Source of the DNA: Chara braunii
Taxonomy: Eukaryota; Streptophyta; Charophyceae; Charales; Characeae
Direction of reading: 5' to 3'
NCBI GenBank assembly: GCA_003427395.1
Contig: BFEA01000158.1
Coordinates: forward strand, 779,432 to 812,954
DNA: 33,523 nt
Both the position numbers and the translations under genes were made by a program. The notes beneath the pieces are model-generated. The model searched no databases, was not told the DNA's origin, and saw nothing but the letters and a program-made list of their open reading frames with translations. Positions 1 to 9,749 of the stretch are shown here, one piece after another. Positions within the stretch are counted from its first letter, which is position 1; each line of letters begins with the position of its first letter.

Positions 1-540
1 AAAAAAAAAAAAAAAAAGGACCAGACCCGCAGTGATTGCTAGTAGCCGCAGCCAATGGTTGTCCTGACAGGATAGGCCACCTACCTTACCCATCCCCACG
101 TTAATACTCCCAGCGCACCCCCTGTCCCTACTATCCTACCTCAGTGTGACCAGCACTCAGGACCATCACCCTACCAGTATCGAGGGCGACTTGGACCAGA
201 CAGCAGTGACAAGCACCAAGGCTGGGCCGACCTCCCAGCCCTGATGGAAGCGGAAGCAGACGAACCTTGCCGTACGGGAACTTCGGACGCCCGGCTCATG
301 CATTATTCTACAGGCCCAATTCACAGAGTCTACCCAGCAGGATTACCTAAGCAAGGCAGGCCAGCGCCCGCAGACACATCCTACCGTCCTTCCCCTAGCT
401 TACCCAAGGCTAGGCGGAGCTCAGACTAGCCGGAGCGGCTTATATCCCCACCCCTACCCTAGAGCTAAGCCATGCGTGAGTAGACTCCGTCATATACCTG
501 ATAGACCCCCCCAGCCCAGTATCGTAGTTGTGTGCATGTG
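1..540. other. No gene recognised; proline-rich open stretch
   Basis: The window opens with a 17-base A run at its edge. The rest is C-rich, moderately GC-rich DNA. A short plus-strand open frame (244-429, 61 codons) has a Pro/Arg/Ser-rich composition and no motif that I recognise. It could be the tail of an adjacent retroelement ORF, but nothing in view proves that. Confidence 0.3.
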
Positions 541-745
541 TGTATGCCCAGAGGCTATGTATGTTTGTATGAGCCCATAAGGCCATGTGTTGCTGTATCT
601 GCCCAAAGGCTATGTGTGCTCTGTGTAACTGTATAGCGAGATGTACGTGCCCGAAGGCCAGATATGTGCAGTCAATGTGTGTTGTGTAACTGCATAGCGA
701 GATGTGTGTGCCCGAAGGCCAGATATGTGCAGTGTTATGTAGAGG
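541..745. repeat. Iterated hairpin motif (GCCCRNARGGCY) with 61-bp tandem duplication
   Basis: The core gcccgaaggcc and its variants (gcccagaggct, gcccataaggcc, gcccaaaggct) occurs five times, starting near 547, 574, 601, 650 and 711. The last two lie in an almost perfect tandem duplication of 61 bp (about 622-682 and 683-743). Each core can form a small GCC/GGC stem with a 4-base loop. The block sits downstream of the minus-strand tRNA-like head at 805-874, so it may be the body of the same SINE. That link is an inference. Confidence 0.6.
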
Positions 746-804
746 GAATTATGTGTTTGTATGAAGAGATGACAGGCCAAGCTGGACAAGAAACCCTCCC
801 AAAG

Positions 805-874
805 TCCCAAGCCCGATTCGACCCCGTGATCTATGACATGTGACCTGAAGACTCTACCATTTGACCAACGATCG
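805..874 (-). repeat. tRNA-like sequence, possible SINE head
   Basis: Read on the minus strand, this has an A-box-like segment (tggtcaaatgg, 858-868) and a B-box-like segment (ggggtcgaatc, 815-825) spaced as in a tRNA gene. The T-arm pairs poorly and the acceptor stem does not close, so it is not a functional tRNA. The best reading is a tRNA-derived SINE head or a tRNA relic, with the repeat block at 541-745 downstream on the same strand. Confidence 0.4.
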
Positions 875-1694
875 CAAACGGCCCCTGCGTGTGATATGCC
901 AGACTGGGAAGATCAACAGAACAACCACGAGCAACAGCCACAAGCAACCCACGCTGTGACAAACTATTTTTTGTAATCGCGCGACTTTCTGCGCGAAGCT
1001 GCTTGGGGAAATACAACGGGTCGGATGGGTGAACTGTGGGAAGATGGGTCGGGCAAGCAAATTGCATAGATGCCCTCGTCTCTTTTCGTTTTCTGCTAGG
1101 AGTTGTCGGATCGGTGTCAGGAAAATCCCGTGCCAACGGTTGGATAGTCGCGCCTTGGCGAGCGTGAGAAATAACTGGACCATAACTTCTTTCTTGTTCT
1201 GCGCTGGGAATTTTGGCGCGATCATCGCGCGAGAATATCGTTTTTGAATTTTCAACTGATGTCGAGCCCCCACGGGCTCATGAAATTGTTTTCTTTTCTG
1301 CTTTTCCGGAATTTCCTCTTGCAATTAGGACTAAGGATAGGAATTTAGGTACTCTTAATTTTGTTGCGCCACGCTTGCACGCATCTTGTTGCGCTGGGAA
1401 CTGGGCTCTGATTGGATCGCGCCCTTAATCCTGTGTAACTGTCGTTTTTTGCGGGCGCGATTGTAAGTGTACCTTTCTTCCTTCTTGGTTTCCTCGTGTT
1501 TGCTCGCCTTCTCCTTCTTCCTCGCCTCGCATACTTTGTTCTAATTGGTCAGAGTGCCTGCATGATCGGATCGATGCGTGGAGTGTGGCTACGAGCCTCC
1601 CGCCACGGCCTGCCCATGCAGACGTAGGCACTTCCTTTTTTCTCCGCTTTTCCACTTGGGCTTAATCCCGTACCTTTCACGCAGGCATGCATGC

Positions 1695-1701
1695 TATAAA
1701 T
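1695..1701 (+). promoter_or_regulatory. Candidate TATA box of the 5' LTR
   Basis: The sequence tataaat follows atgcatgc in the 5' LTR. In the 3' LTR the same place reads cataaat (about 10489), so that copy has lost the first T. If this is the promoter, transcription would start around 1725-1735. The start site is inferred from the usual spacing only. Confidence 0.45.
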
Positions 1702-1955
1702 TTTGCAAGCGCGATTAGTTTGCTCTCTAAGAAATTTTGAGGTTAGCGCGATGAGTTAGGGTCGGCTAACGAGCAAGTTGGAAGGTGAGTGAGTGTGAGA
1801 GTTGGGTGATCCGACGAGTTGGTGTTGGGTATGCGGAATTGGCGTGCGGGCCGCGACAGACTGTGGCGCACGTGTGAACCTGACTTGCATATTTGGACTA
1901 AGCGGGGTGACAACTCTGTGTGGATGCGAGGCGATAGACTGCCTGCATCGAGGGT

Positions 1956-1959
<4 letters not shown>

Positions 1960-1999
<40 letters not shown>
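1960..1999. repeat. (GA)n microsatellite in 5' LTR
   Basis: About 20 GA units. The matching tract in the 3' LTR (10704-10769) is longer, so the tract was present in the element and has changed length since insertion. Confidence 0.95.
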
Positions 2000-2000
<1 letters not shown>

Positions 2001-3491
2001 ACTTGTGGTTGTGGGATGAGATTCTTTCCTTCGTTCATTTCTTTCCTTTGTTCATCTGCATAATTTTGGATTCTGATATGACCTATTTTATCACGGTCTT
2101 TTTTGGACTTCTCTTGTAAATCGTCTCGAATTTTCCTTTTCGATTTTACTTCGTATGTATGCATGGAATGAATGTGAATTCCCTTTTATTAGCGATCTTT
2201 TTGGATTTCCAATCTTATTTTGCGATGCTTGTTTCGTCTCTATCTACTATTCACTTGTATGAGCTATACCCTCAGATTTGATTGGAAACGCTCGTTATGG
2301 ATGTTTGGGTTTAGTCGCTAACTTTCGATCACCAAGAGTGTTGTGAGAAGTTGATTGTCCCTCTTTCCTCCTTTTCGTCACATGTATGACATGTAATGAT
2401 CGGATCTCACCCAACGTAGCATGAGTAAGATATTTGCATGTATGTCAAACGTGATCGGCACACTGAACCAATCCGCAATTTCTCACGTGCACGCTCGCGT
2501 ACGACCGCGATCTCGAGAAAGCCGAGTCGCCGTGTACGCGCTCGTCTGTGTGAGTCAGCCTTAAACCTCGTATAAGGATGCAAGGGACCGAGCTTGCCAA
2601 ACGGATATGGCTGCGGAATTTCCCTCTTGGATGTCCGATCGTGAGAGTTTGAGGGACCTGTAATATCGAGAATACTGGGAAAGTGAACAACTAAGATGGA
2701 GGGGGAACTTAAGAAATCCCGAATTTCCCTGTCTGACAGAGAACGACCGATTGTGCGCAAGGGACTTTCACTGTGCCGTAACTAACGATCCCAGGGCCCC
2801 CGACTAACCGGATACTTATAACACGCAATATTTAATAACCCTCTGCTTCCTCGTTATTACAATCAGTTTCCCTCCCTTCACCTCCTCCTTCCATATCACC
2901 AGCTCACGGTGGTGCCGTGGAATTCCATAGCCCGCTATTGGCCCTGCATACCATGTGAACAGTGTCGGTGGCACTAGGCATATCGAGCCCCGGAAATCGC
3001 TCGGTGAGCCCGAACCGAAACCGAGCGGCGCCGACAACTGGTCGAACCGCGCGACCAACCACGAAGGCGAAACCAGAGGAGATATTGATTCTCATTTCTC
3101 GGGCTTGAAGGCTTACGAAAATTGAGATCATTGGCAGGGGCAATGTGTTCGAGAATGTAAAACTGTTTAGATCTGTCGGTGCTATGATTGTGGAAAAGTA
3201 CCCTGGGATCTTTAGTCTGGGATACAATGCATATGCCATCTGCCTTATGCTGCACGACATCGACGACTTTCCTTCATTGCACAAACCATGAAAGGTGGCC
3301 TACCTTCCTTCTTATGAAAATTAAAACGCCAAGTACGACCTGAATATACCCTCTTGCGCTTTTACCCCCGAAACTTGCCACAAGAAATCTTACTTCCGAC
3401 CTGGGACTCTACTCCCACTTTCCTAAAATCCTTGGCACACCCCTTTTCGCACTTTCCTACTCCGATCAGGAAGTCGCGCAAGGCGTGAGGT

Positions 3492-3504
3492 TGGTATCGG
3501 AGCC
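3492..3504 (+). other. Primer binding site (initiator Met tRNA type)
   Basis: tggtatcggagcc directly follows the 5' LTR with no spacer. It differs by one base from tggtatcagagcc, the classic plant retrotransposon site complementary to the 3' end of initiator-methionine tRNA. It fixes the 3' border of the 5' LTR and the transcription strand of the element. Confidence 0.88.
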
Positions 3505-3649
3505 GACACGTGGCAGGCTTCCGGATTGATACAAAGGGTAACCCGGGCAGAGCAATCTGGCGAACAGAGGATGGCAAAGACAGCGGAACGAGCCACGAAG
3601 CGATCCCGTGGTAACAAGGAGTAGATCGGTTGAACGTCGAGCAACCCCT
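3505..3649 (+). other. Gypsy leader between primer binding site and gag
   Basis: This is untranslated leader. The gag reading frame can be followed back to an ATG at 3650, which is the first start in that frame that fits. Confidence 0.5.
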
Positions 3650-4837
3650 ATGAATGCTCATCCGGTTGTGAACCAAACCCAAAATCAGAATCTTGCGCCT
3701 AACCCGGCTCCGTGGCCTTGAACACCCATGGCTCCATCGGATCTGTATCTTTTTTATCCTGCACATCACTTAGCCGGAGCATGGTTAGCTAACTTACGTG
3801 CATAGCAGTATGACAACGACGAAACTCGGATCAACCTCCCCGCCAGATTAGGAGGGGATGCGCACTACTGGTTCAACACTTATGTTTGGGTAGATCTCCA
3901 GACGTTCGAGCGGGACTTCCTAAATCGATTCAATTACATTCATCCGGAACAAGCACTCTTTATGATCAAAGATCGAGTTCAGAAACCTCTCGAGTCAGTC
4001 ACTGAATATCGAAACCGATTTTATAGGATGTTTGTCAAAACCCAGCGGGGGGAAGCAGTTGGAAGGGATCTGTTTATTGATGGGTTTCGCAGCAGAACCA
4101 TCAGGGCAAAATTGTGAAAGCAATTCTCCCCAATCAACCATACCTTACAACAGATTATGTCTGCGGCCGAGGAAATTGAGCGAAAATTCACTGTCAGTTT
4201 CCTGGAAGGAGAAGATTATCCTAGAGAGGGAGATTCCTCAGAATTGGCTAGGGCGAGAGTCGAGTTGGCCGCACTTTAGAACAAGTTTGAAAACATGGGT
4301 TTTGTTTCCGGCCCTGTTACCTATCTTAAGCAAATCCCTACCAAAAAGTTCACTCCCGACATATTTGTGGGAATATCTGTACCTGTTATGACGGCTCTTG
4401 TGCCTCCCCAAGAAATTCTGAACAGGATAAACGAATCAACTGCGGTACTTGAACTGACCCGTACGTTAATTAGTCTGATGCAAGAAATCAAGAAGGAGTA
4501 ATGAAAACCTAATGCTAGAATAGAGTCGTTTATGATAACGATGCGCCCTATCGCTATCAGGGCAGCACCCATGGCGCAAGCAGCGGCCCCCGCTGCTCAG
4601 GCTATGGGCGGAGCGGCGGCTAACCTTAGTGTTTGTTACACGTGCCATCAACCGGGCCATATAGCCCGAGATTGCCCCCTCCGACCTGCACAAGCTCGAA
4701 TCGGAGTATCTCCTGTGGCTGTTGCACCTATAGCAAACAGTCCAGGAAGCGTGGGAACGATACTTGAGGAAATCAAGAATGGAGGAAGCACGATAGTCAC
4801 TACCGAGGAAGCAACGAAACTTATTCCGCTTGACTAA
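3650..4837 (+). pseudogene. gag: gag polyprotein (capsid and CCHC nucleocapsid), broken
   Basis: One reading frame can be followed from ATG 3650 to the TAA ending at 4837, interrupted by in-frame stops at 3719, 3803, 4115, 4277 and 4499/4502. The capsid part has the usual gag signature around 3809-4110 (DETRINLPARLGGDAHYWF, then a Phe-rich stretch). The segment at 4124-4180 (QQIMSAAEEIER) is helical. The nucleocapsid end carries one zinc knuckle, CYTCHQPGHIARDC (C-x2-C-x4-H-x4-C), near 4635-4676, preceded by an Ala-rich stretch. Gag packages element RNA in virus-like particles. Because all the fragments share one frame, the loss is mainly by point mutation and not by indels. Confidence 0.88.
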
Positions 4838-5681
4838 TACGTCGCTTTGGGATATCCGGGATTGGGAATGATTGGAACCATCCGGCTAGTAGAGGAGCAG
4901 AAGGAAGCTGCCGAATGGAGACCTTCCTCGGGGGGAAATGGAAGCGGGTGGTCCTACCTTTGTCACTGGGGAAATCGACGTCTTGGACATAGTTTGAGCC
5001 TTGGACCACCGAATCCCGTTGCCCATAGGGCTTTTGCTGTCCATATTCAAGCAGGCTAACGAACGCATGCTGCAGCATTGTAAGGCAAACCGGAAAATAT
5101 TTGCTCTTGCTAAGCTAGCTACTCAGAAAGAAAAATCCCCGACTCTCGGGGATAAACCAAACGCTCCTGATACGTCGGAACCAGTACGGGTAGGAATAAT
5201 CCAAAAAGACAATCATTTTCTACGGATCAAAACCATATCATGGAAATCAGCAGAATGGGACATCGAAGTTTGGGGAATTCCGTATAACGCTATCCTTGAT
5301 TCAGGAGCGGCGGTCCTGGCTATCTCGCTGAGGGTAGTAGAACGAGCTGGGAGGAAGAAAGATCTAATTACGTTAGCGGAAGGTGATCACCTCGTCTTAG
5401 CAGACGAAGAAAAGATCAAAGTCGTGGGAAGGATGACGAATGTCGCCTTTTGGCTAGGGAGGGTTAATGCCCTAGGAGATGTAGTAGTGTTGGATGTGAA
5501 CACCTACGATGTCCTCCTGGGATTGCCAACCCTCATGGCACTACGGGCTAACCTGGATTTTGAAAGGCAATAGGTCATTCTTCGAAACACGGGCGGGAAA
5601 CCATATGTTATCCCAATGAGATTAACTCTCCGAACCACGCTACCTCCAAACCCTCACCTGAGATCAGGGGATCTCTTCGAG
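4838..5681 (+). pseudogene. Retropepsin-like aspartic protease, broken
   Basis: The frame shifts by one relative to gag. In the open segment 5001-5573 (190 codons) residues 98-109 read ILDSGAAVLAIS, the D-S-G active site of a retropepsin, with the Asp at residue 100. The flap and C-terminal region follow, ending with YDVLLGLP near residues 168-176, the conserved hydrophobic-G motif of Gypsy proteases. The enzyme would cut the Gag-Pol polyprotein. An in-frame TAG (5571) ends the open part, and about 36 more codons of plausible coding sequence follow. The gag/pro frame change could be decay or an ancestral frameshift site; one copy cannot decide. Confidence 0.85.
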
Positions 5682-5688
5682 TGATCAC

Positions 5689-6608
5689 GTGGAAGGACCC
5701 GAACTCCGAGAAAGATCCAAAAGGGAAGAAACCCGAGCTGCCCAACAACTCTTTTGGAGCGAGGATGACACAGATCCTGTAATTCAAGATATGGTGCACC
5801 GATCGATCCGCTACCCCATCCGACAGAAGACAGCAAAAACGTTCGTCCTCACGGAAAAAAACCTGCAACGGACTCGAGCTTTGATCTTTGGGGAACCACT
5901 CGTACAAGTATCCCGGATGGCTGATTCTTTGGAACCCCCTCGAACCCTATATTAAACCACCACCCCTCTTCTCTCAAGATATCGAGAAAAAAAGGCGTTC
6001 TTCGACATTACAGGGCTATCTCGCTCCTTGCTGACTCCAGGAAAGGAGGTGCGATTGTTACGCCTAGGGGCCGAAAGTGAAGCTTCGGAACCCCCTGAAC
6101 GCAACGATCATACGATCTACGAGCTCGAAATCAAAATCCCTGAAAGGCCGGTGCATTAGCAGGATATCAGCGATGGCGTGACCCCAGAGGAACACGTGGC
6201 CATTCGGGAAGAAGACACACAAATGGTCACTACCGTATTTTCTTGGCGATCGAATAATTCCTTCACTTCCGCTCCCCCGACGGGAACCGCAACAGGGTGA
6301 ACACGGAACATGTAGCAGTTACCATACATGGGCAATCGTACGAGTTACACCTACCGTAGTATGTACCGAATGAGATTCATCGATTGATTGCTGATATACT
6401 AAATAAATATCAAGAGGCGATTAGTGTAACAGACACGGACATCGGACTGTCCCTGGTCGTCCAACATGAAATTCAGACTGGAACTCACCCCTCGATCCAT
6501 TGCAAACCATACCGATATTCGCTCACAGAACGAAAGATTGCGTTAGAAAGGATCCGATAATTTGAGGCTTATGGGTGGAATGTCGAGAGTCTTGGCTGTA
6601 TATTAACC
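5689..6608 (+). pseudogene. Pol linker and N-terminal remnant of reverse transcriptase
   Basis: From 5689 to 5955 there is an 88-codon charged open stretch without a known domain, the usual protease-RT linker. Further fragments in shifting frames run to 6297. From about 6298 the frame has the N-terminal RT features: HRLIADILNKYQEAIS (6379-6426), then HPSIHCKPYRYSLTERKIA, which matches the fingers region of Gypsy RT (the conserved 'H.I....YRY...ER'). The sequence stops resembling RT after about 6600. The palm, with the catalytic aspartates, is missing: the next coding sequence at 6682 is already RNase H. Confidence 0.75.
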
Positions 6609-6679
6609 GAAAGGATCCGCGAATTGTTGATATACTAACTAAATATCAAGAGGCTGATATACTAACTAAATATCAAGAG
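6609..6679 (+). repeat. Templated filler at the RT deletion junction
   Basis: Two tandem 27-bp copies (6626-6652 and 6653-6679) begin gttgatatac and gctgatatac. Both match 6390-6416 of the upstream RT coding sequence. Just before them gaaaggatccg (6609-6619) repeats 6546-6556. The junction therefore contains short patches copied from sequence 60-290 bp upstream, placed where the RT core is missing. Confidence 0.85.
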
Positions 6680-6681
6680 CC

Positions 6682-7197
6682 TTGGCTACGACGCCTATTT
6701 TGATCCAGCCCGACCCTGAAAAGCAGTTCATACTCATCACGGACTGGCAGCCTGAAGCAATCTCCGCTATTCTGGCTCAGAAGGGGAAAGACGGTCGCGA
6801 ACACGTCATCGAGTACGCTTCGCGAACGGTACCGGACGAGAGAAGAAACGATTCCGCACCACAGGGTGAATGCTACGTGGTTGTCTGGGGAATCCAACAC
6901 TTCCATCCGTATCTGTATGGACAAAAGTTTCTCCTCATCACGGATCATGAGCCCTTGCTGACCCTCAAGAAGCTTACCAACTACACGGGCATGATTGGAC
7001 GTTGGGTTGTGCGACTGCAAGAATACGATTTTGACATCGTTCACCGAAAGACAAAAAAGCACGGCAACGCTGACGGGCTGACACGATTGCATCGGCCCAA
7101 CAAGGTGGCCAAGGGCGACGAGATCATGATTACACCGTGGAAGGAGCCAGAACCAAACGGCGAGCCCTCGTACGGACAGGTGACCATCCTCCCTTGA
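6682..7197 (+). pseudogene. Gypsy RNase H domain
   Basis: An open segment of 171 codons. The RNase H-type fold is visible: an Asp in ILITDWQPEAIS (D21), a Glu in QGECYVVVWG (E63) and an Asp in LLITDHEPL (D88), the expected acidic residues. It ends with the typical HGNADGLTRL near residues 126-135. It would degrade the RNA strand of the RNA-DNA hybrid. The usual small residues after the first Asp are replaced by WQPEA, which may be decay. The frame continues through stops at 7195 and 7210 into the PHD/integrase segment, so these were one polyprotein. Confidence 0.9.
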
Positions 7198-7212
7198 CCC
7201 AATAAGAACTGA

Positions 7213-7827
7213 TTGGCAGTCGCAATGGCGACGGGGCATGAAGGTAATTCTGAAGGCCCGCTTTCTCCCCCTCCATCTTCGTCTCTTCTCTCCCTGATCG
7301 ATCAATTTTGTTATTTCTGTGAAGCAATTTCGAGAGTTTATTCGGTTTTTATGCGTCCTAGTGGGGAAGGATATGTCGAATGGGTAGATTGTCAGCGTTG
7401 TGTCTCTCGAGCTCACGGCTCCTGCATCCAGTACAGAAATACGACCAAACCTTGGTTATGCCCCTTGTGTCGAACTGATAAAATTTCGATGGAGGCTCGA
7501 TTCCTTGAAGCCACGTCTGAAAGGTTGGAAAAGACCCAACGGTTTAGAAGGGCTGAGGTCTGTAAAAATGTCGCCCTGATAGCTACGGTAGTTGGGAACT
7601 CCCTCCGAGACTTCACCAAGGAGGACCGGAGGAGGGCCAATGAAAGGGCACAGTACTATCGATGGAATGAAGGACAGTTAGAAAAGCAGAAAAGAGATGG
7701 TAGCGGGATCTGGATGTCCGTGCCTCATCCATTCATGAGGGACGACTGGGTTAAGTCGGCCCACGAGGAGACTGCGACCCACTTCGCCGTCCGGACCACG
7801 GAGGCGGCGATCGATAAAAATGAATAG
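7213..7827 (+). pseudogene. Pol segment with PHD-type zinc finger and start of integrase
   Basis: In frame with RNase H. After a Ser/Pro-rich linker, residues 33-86 (7309-7470) follow the C4HC3 PHD pattern: C33-x2-C36-x23-C60-x2-C63-x4-H68-x2-C71-x11-C83-x2-C86, with Trp two residues before the last Cys pair, as is common in PHD fingers. A charged, helical stretch follows, then HEETATHF near residues 184-191, likely the two His of the integrase HHCC zinc site. An in-frame TAG at 7825 breaks the frame just before the YW that normally follows. PHD fingers often read histone H3 tails, so a chromatin-targeting role is possible. That role is an inference. Confidence 0.85.
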
Positions 7828-8691
7828 TATTGGTCCAATATTCACGATGATGTTAAATTCATCGTCCGAAACTGCTTCACCTGCGCTGCTGATAAGGCGT
7901 CGATTCAACCGCGTAGATCGATAGTCCCTACCGTGGTTGAACGACCATTTCAAAGAGTCATCATGGATACCACTGATATTGTTGTGCCCCTTGGACCGAA
8001 TAGTTGTGAGTATTCAATCCTTTTGGTTTTTGTATACCACTTTTCAAAATGGATCAAGGCATATCCCTGCAAGACAAGACAGACGACAAAGATCGCACGA
8101 TATGTCAACCGTTTCCTCGGAACGCATCAGGATACGGAAGAGATCTTAACAGACAATGGGGCGGAATTTCGAGGGGAGGTCTTGAGGAGTCTGGTCATAC
8201 AAAGAGTCTCCATTCGTAATATTGCGCCGCATATGTCGCAATCGAACGGATTGGTCGAAAATGCGAACCGGGTAATTAAAACGACATTACGACGAAATAT
8301 CGCCGCTAGAGATACCAGGCCTTGGCCTGATATCGTTGATCACATCCTGGCCATTCATCGGGGAATGCCTCACGAGTCTACCGGCCTAACCCCCTTCCAA
8401 TTACGGACCAATAGTATAGCCTGTGTAGCCCTCCCGAGCCTAAATGATGAAACGGCCCTTCCGCGACGGGTCACTAGAGCAACGGTTAAGGACAAGGCCC
8501 AACACCATTTGGAGTTGATGGAAAGGGTCCTCCCCCGAGTTGCCCGAAAGAGACAGCGAATGAAGAAAATGGCCCATGGTAGACAGGTTCGGAGATATGA
8601 GGCCCGAAATGGGAATGTTGGGCCTCGACCCCAGTATAAATTATGGGACATGGTGCAGGTGAGGAAATGTGCTCGCCAAGGTAAGCTAGCA
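7828..8691 (+). pseudogene. Integrase catalytic core, interrupted by a MITE
   Basis: The frame of 7213 continues past the TAG. The Cys pair of the HHCC site is CFTC (about 7872-7883). The DDE core shows MDTTD (first Asp, about 7966), ILTDNGAEF (second Asp) and SNGLVEN (Glu). The last two are about 34 residues apart, as expected for Gypsy integrases. From about 8480 the sequence is basic and helical. The enzyme would join element cDNA to the chromosome. The reading frame meets the MITE at 8692, and the C-terminal domain resumes at 9059. Confidence 0.92.
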
Positions 8692-9056
8692 CAACTGACA
8701 TTTCGTGAAAATTGACATTTTTTACTATTTTCACGAAATTGGGCATCGAAGAAAAAACTGTGTTTTTTATCGTGTTTTTGTGCCTACAACATTGGACCAT
8801 TGATGGTCTGGCGTCCTGGGGACTTCGTACCATCTAATGCATGTCGACATAAAGTACCGTCAAAATACATCTGAGGGTTAGAAAAAAAATGAAAAAAAAA
8901 TCAAGGCAGATTAGATGGTCCGGCGTCCTGGGGATGCTGCATCATCAATGGTCTGATGTGGTCATCATAAAAAAATGCTAAAAAATACTGTGCTTTTTTG
9001 GAAGATCAATTTCGTGAAAATAGTAAAAAATGTCAACTTTAACGAAATGCCTGTTG
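8692..9056. mobile_element. MITE, 365 bp, ~80-bp inverted repeats, inside integrase
   Basis: The left end caactgacatttcg and the reverse complement of the right end caacaggcatttcg match, and pairing continues for about 80 bp, including a stretch around attttttactattttcacg. The target duplication is CA (8690-8691 and 9057-9058) or GCA; the ends cannot be set exactly. The inside has two copies of ggcgtcctggggat/c and A-rich runs but no ORF. Removing it joins the integrase codons for GKLA to PQFFG, which confirms the insertion point. The family is undetermined; a 2-3 bp duplication fits Tc1/mariner-like, PIF/Harbinger-like or CACTA-like elements. Confidence 0.88.
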
Positions 9057-9058
9057 CA

Positions 9059-9340
9059 CCACAATTCTTCGGGCGATTTCGCATGATTGAGCTAGGTCCA
9101 AGCGGGGTGAACATGTTATGGCGTGCGCCGGAGGTGTCGGGAAGTCGATCGGCTCGTCCGATCATTCGACACGTATCCTACCTTCGTCCTCTCCCCTCTT
9201 CCCTTTTTCCCCCATCATCTGAATCGTCCCTCGACCAAGACGAGAACGACGACCCTCTAGAATCCTCCTCCCTTCTCAACCATCGTTTTCAACTCCGCCT
9301 CCATCGCCACAAATTTTTCGACGGAGCAAGTGATCAATGA
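9059..9340 (+). pseudogene. Integrase C-terminal (GPY/F-like) domain and pol tail
   Basis: Downstream of the MITE the frame reads PQFFGRFRMIELG, then VSYLRPLP. This is the pattern of the SH3-like GPY/F module that ends Ty3/Gypsy integrases. A Ser/Pro and acidic tail follows to the TGA at 9338. No chromodomain is visible. The PHD finger upstream may play the targeting role instead; that is an inference. Confidence 0.8.
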
Positions 9341-9749
9341 GCGTTTGATGACCCCGAGGGGGCGTATAGCGACGACCCAGCAGGTGCAGCGACCTTGGTT
9401 GAGTCCCGACCTCCTTCGATTCGCCGCCTTCTTCAGCACAACAGTCATCCACGCAGCAGCAGAGTTTCGCTTTGTACACGCAGGGGCAACGCATGTACTG
9501 GTCGAGATTTCGGCTTTCCAACGCCTGTCATCGCCCGATGCCAGCCACGTACCCGTCATCAGATTACCATTCCCGGACAACGTTTTGGATTGAGCGCACG
9601 CATGCCACGTTAGATGACTTCCACACTCAGATCCTATGGTAAGTGGCACGTGTCAGCTCCCCGCCGATCGTCGGACTAATCGATCGGTGCCTCATGAGAG
9701 AGCAAGCAGGAGCTTGCTCAAGATTGGAAACCCCTGGGCGTTAGGTATA
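9341..9749 (+). other. Gypsy 3' non-coding region; no clear polypurine tract
   Basis: No further domain is seen. The purine-rich stretch gagagagcaagcaggag near 9695-9711 is 40 bp from the LTR. The bases directly before the LTR (gggcgttaggtat) are not a polypurine tract. The 11-mer gggcgttaggt (9736-9746) also ends the 3' LTR (12266-12276). Confidence 0.5.

Larger units (their letters stand above)
957..3491 (+). repeat. 5' LTR of the Ty3/Gypsy element
   Basis: It begins tgac.aactatttt, like the 3' copy at 9750, and stays alignable to the base before the primer binding site. At 2535 bp it is long for a Ty3/Gypsy LTR. It holds a TATA box (1695) and a GA microsatellite (1960-1999) at the same place as the microsatellite in the 3' LTR. 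Minus-strand open frames inside it (for example 2904-3284) recur only as LTR sequence and show no recognised domain, so I do not call them genes. Confidence 0.9.

Noticed and set aside
2904-3284. Minus-strand open frame of 126 codons in the 5' LTR, with a similar one at 11667-12059 in the 3' LTR
   Set aside because: The similarity is explained by the LTR duplication. Frames are not conserved in detail and no domain is seen.
6673-7416. Minus-strand open frame of 247 codons
   Set aside because: It is a shadow of the RNase H/PHD coding strand.
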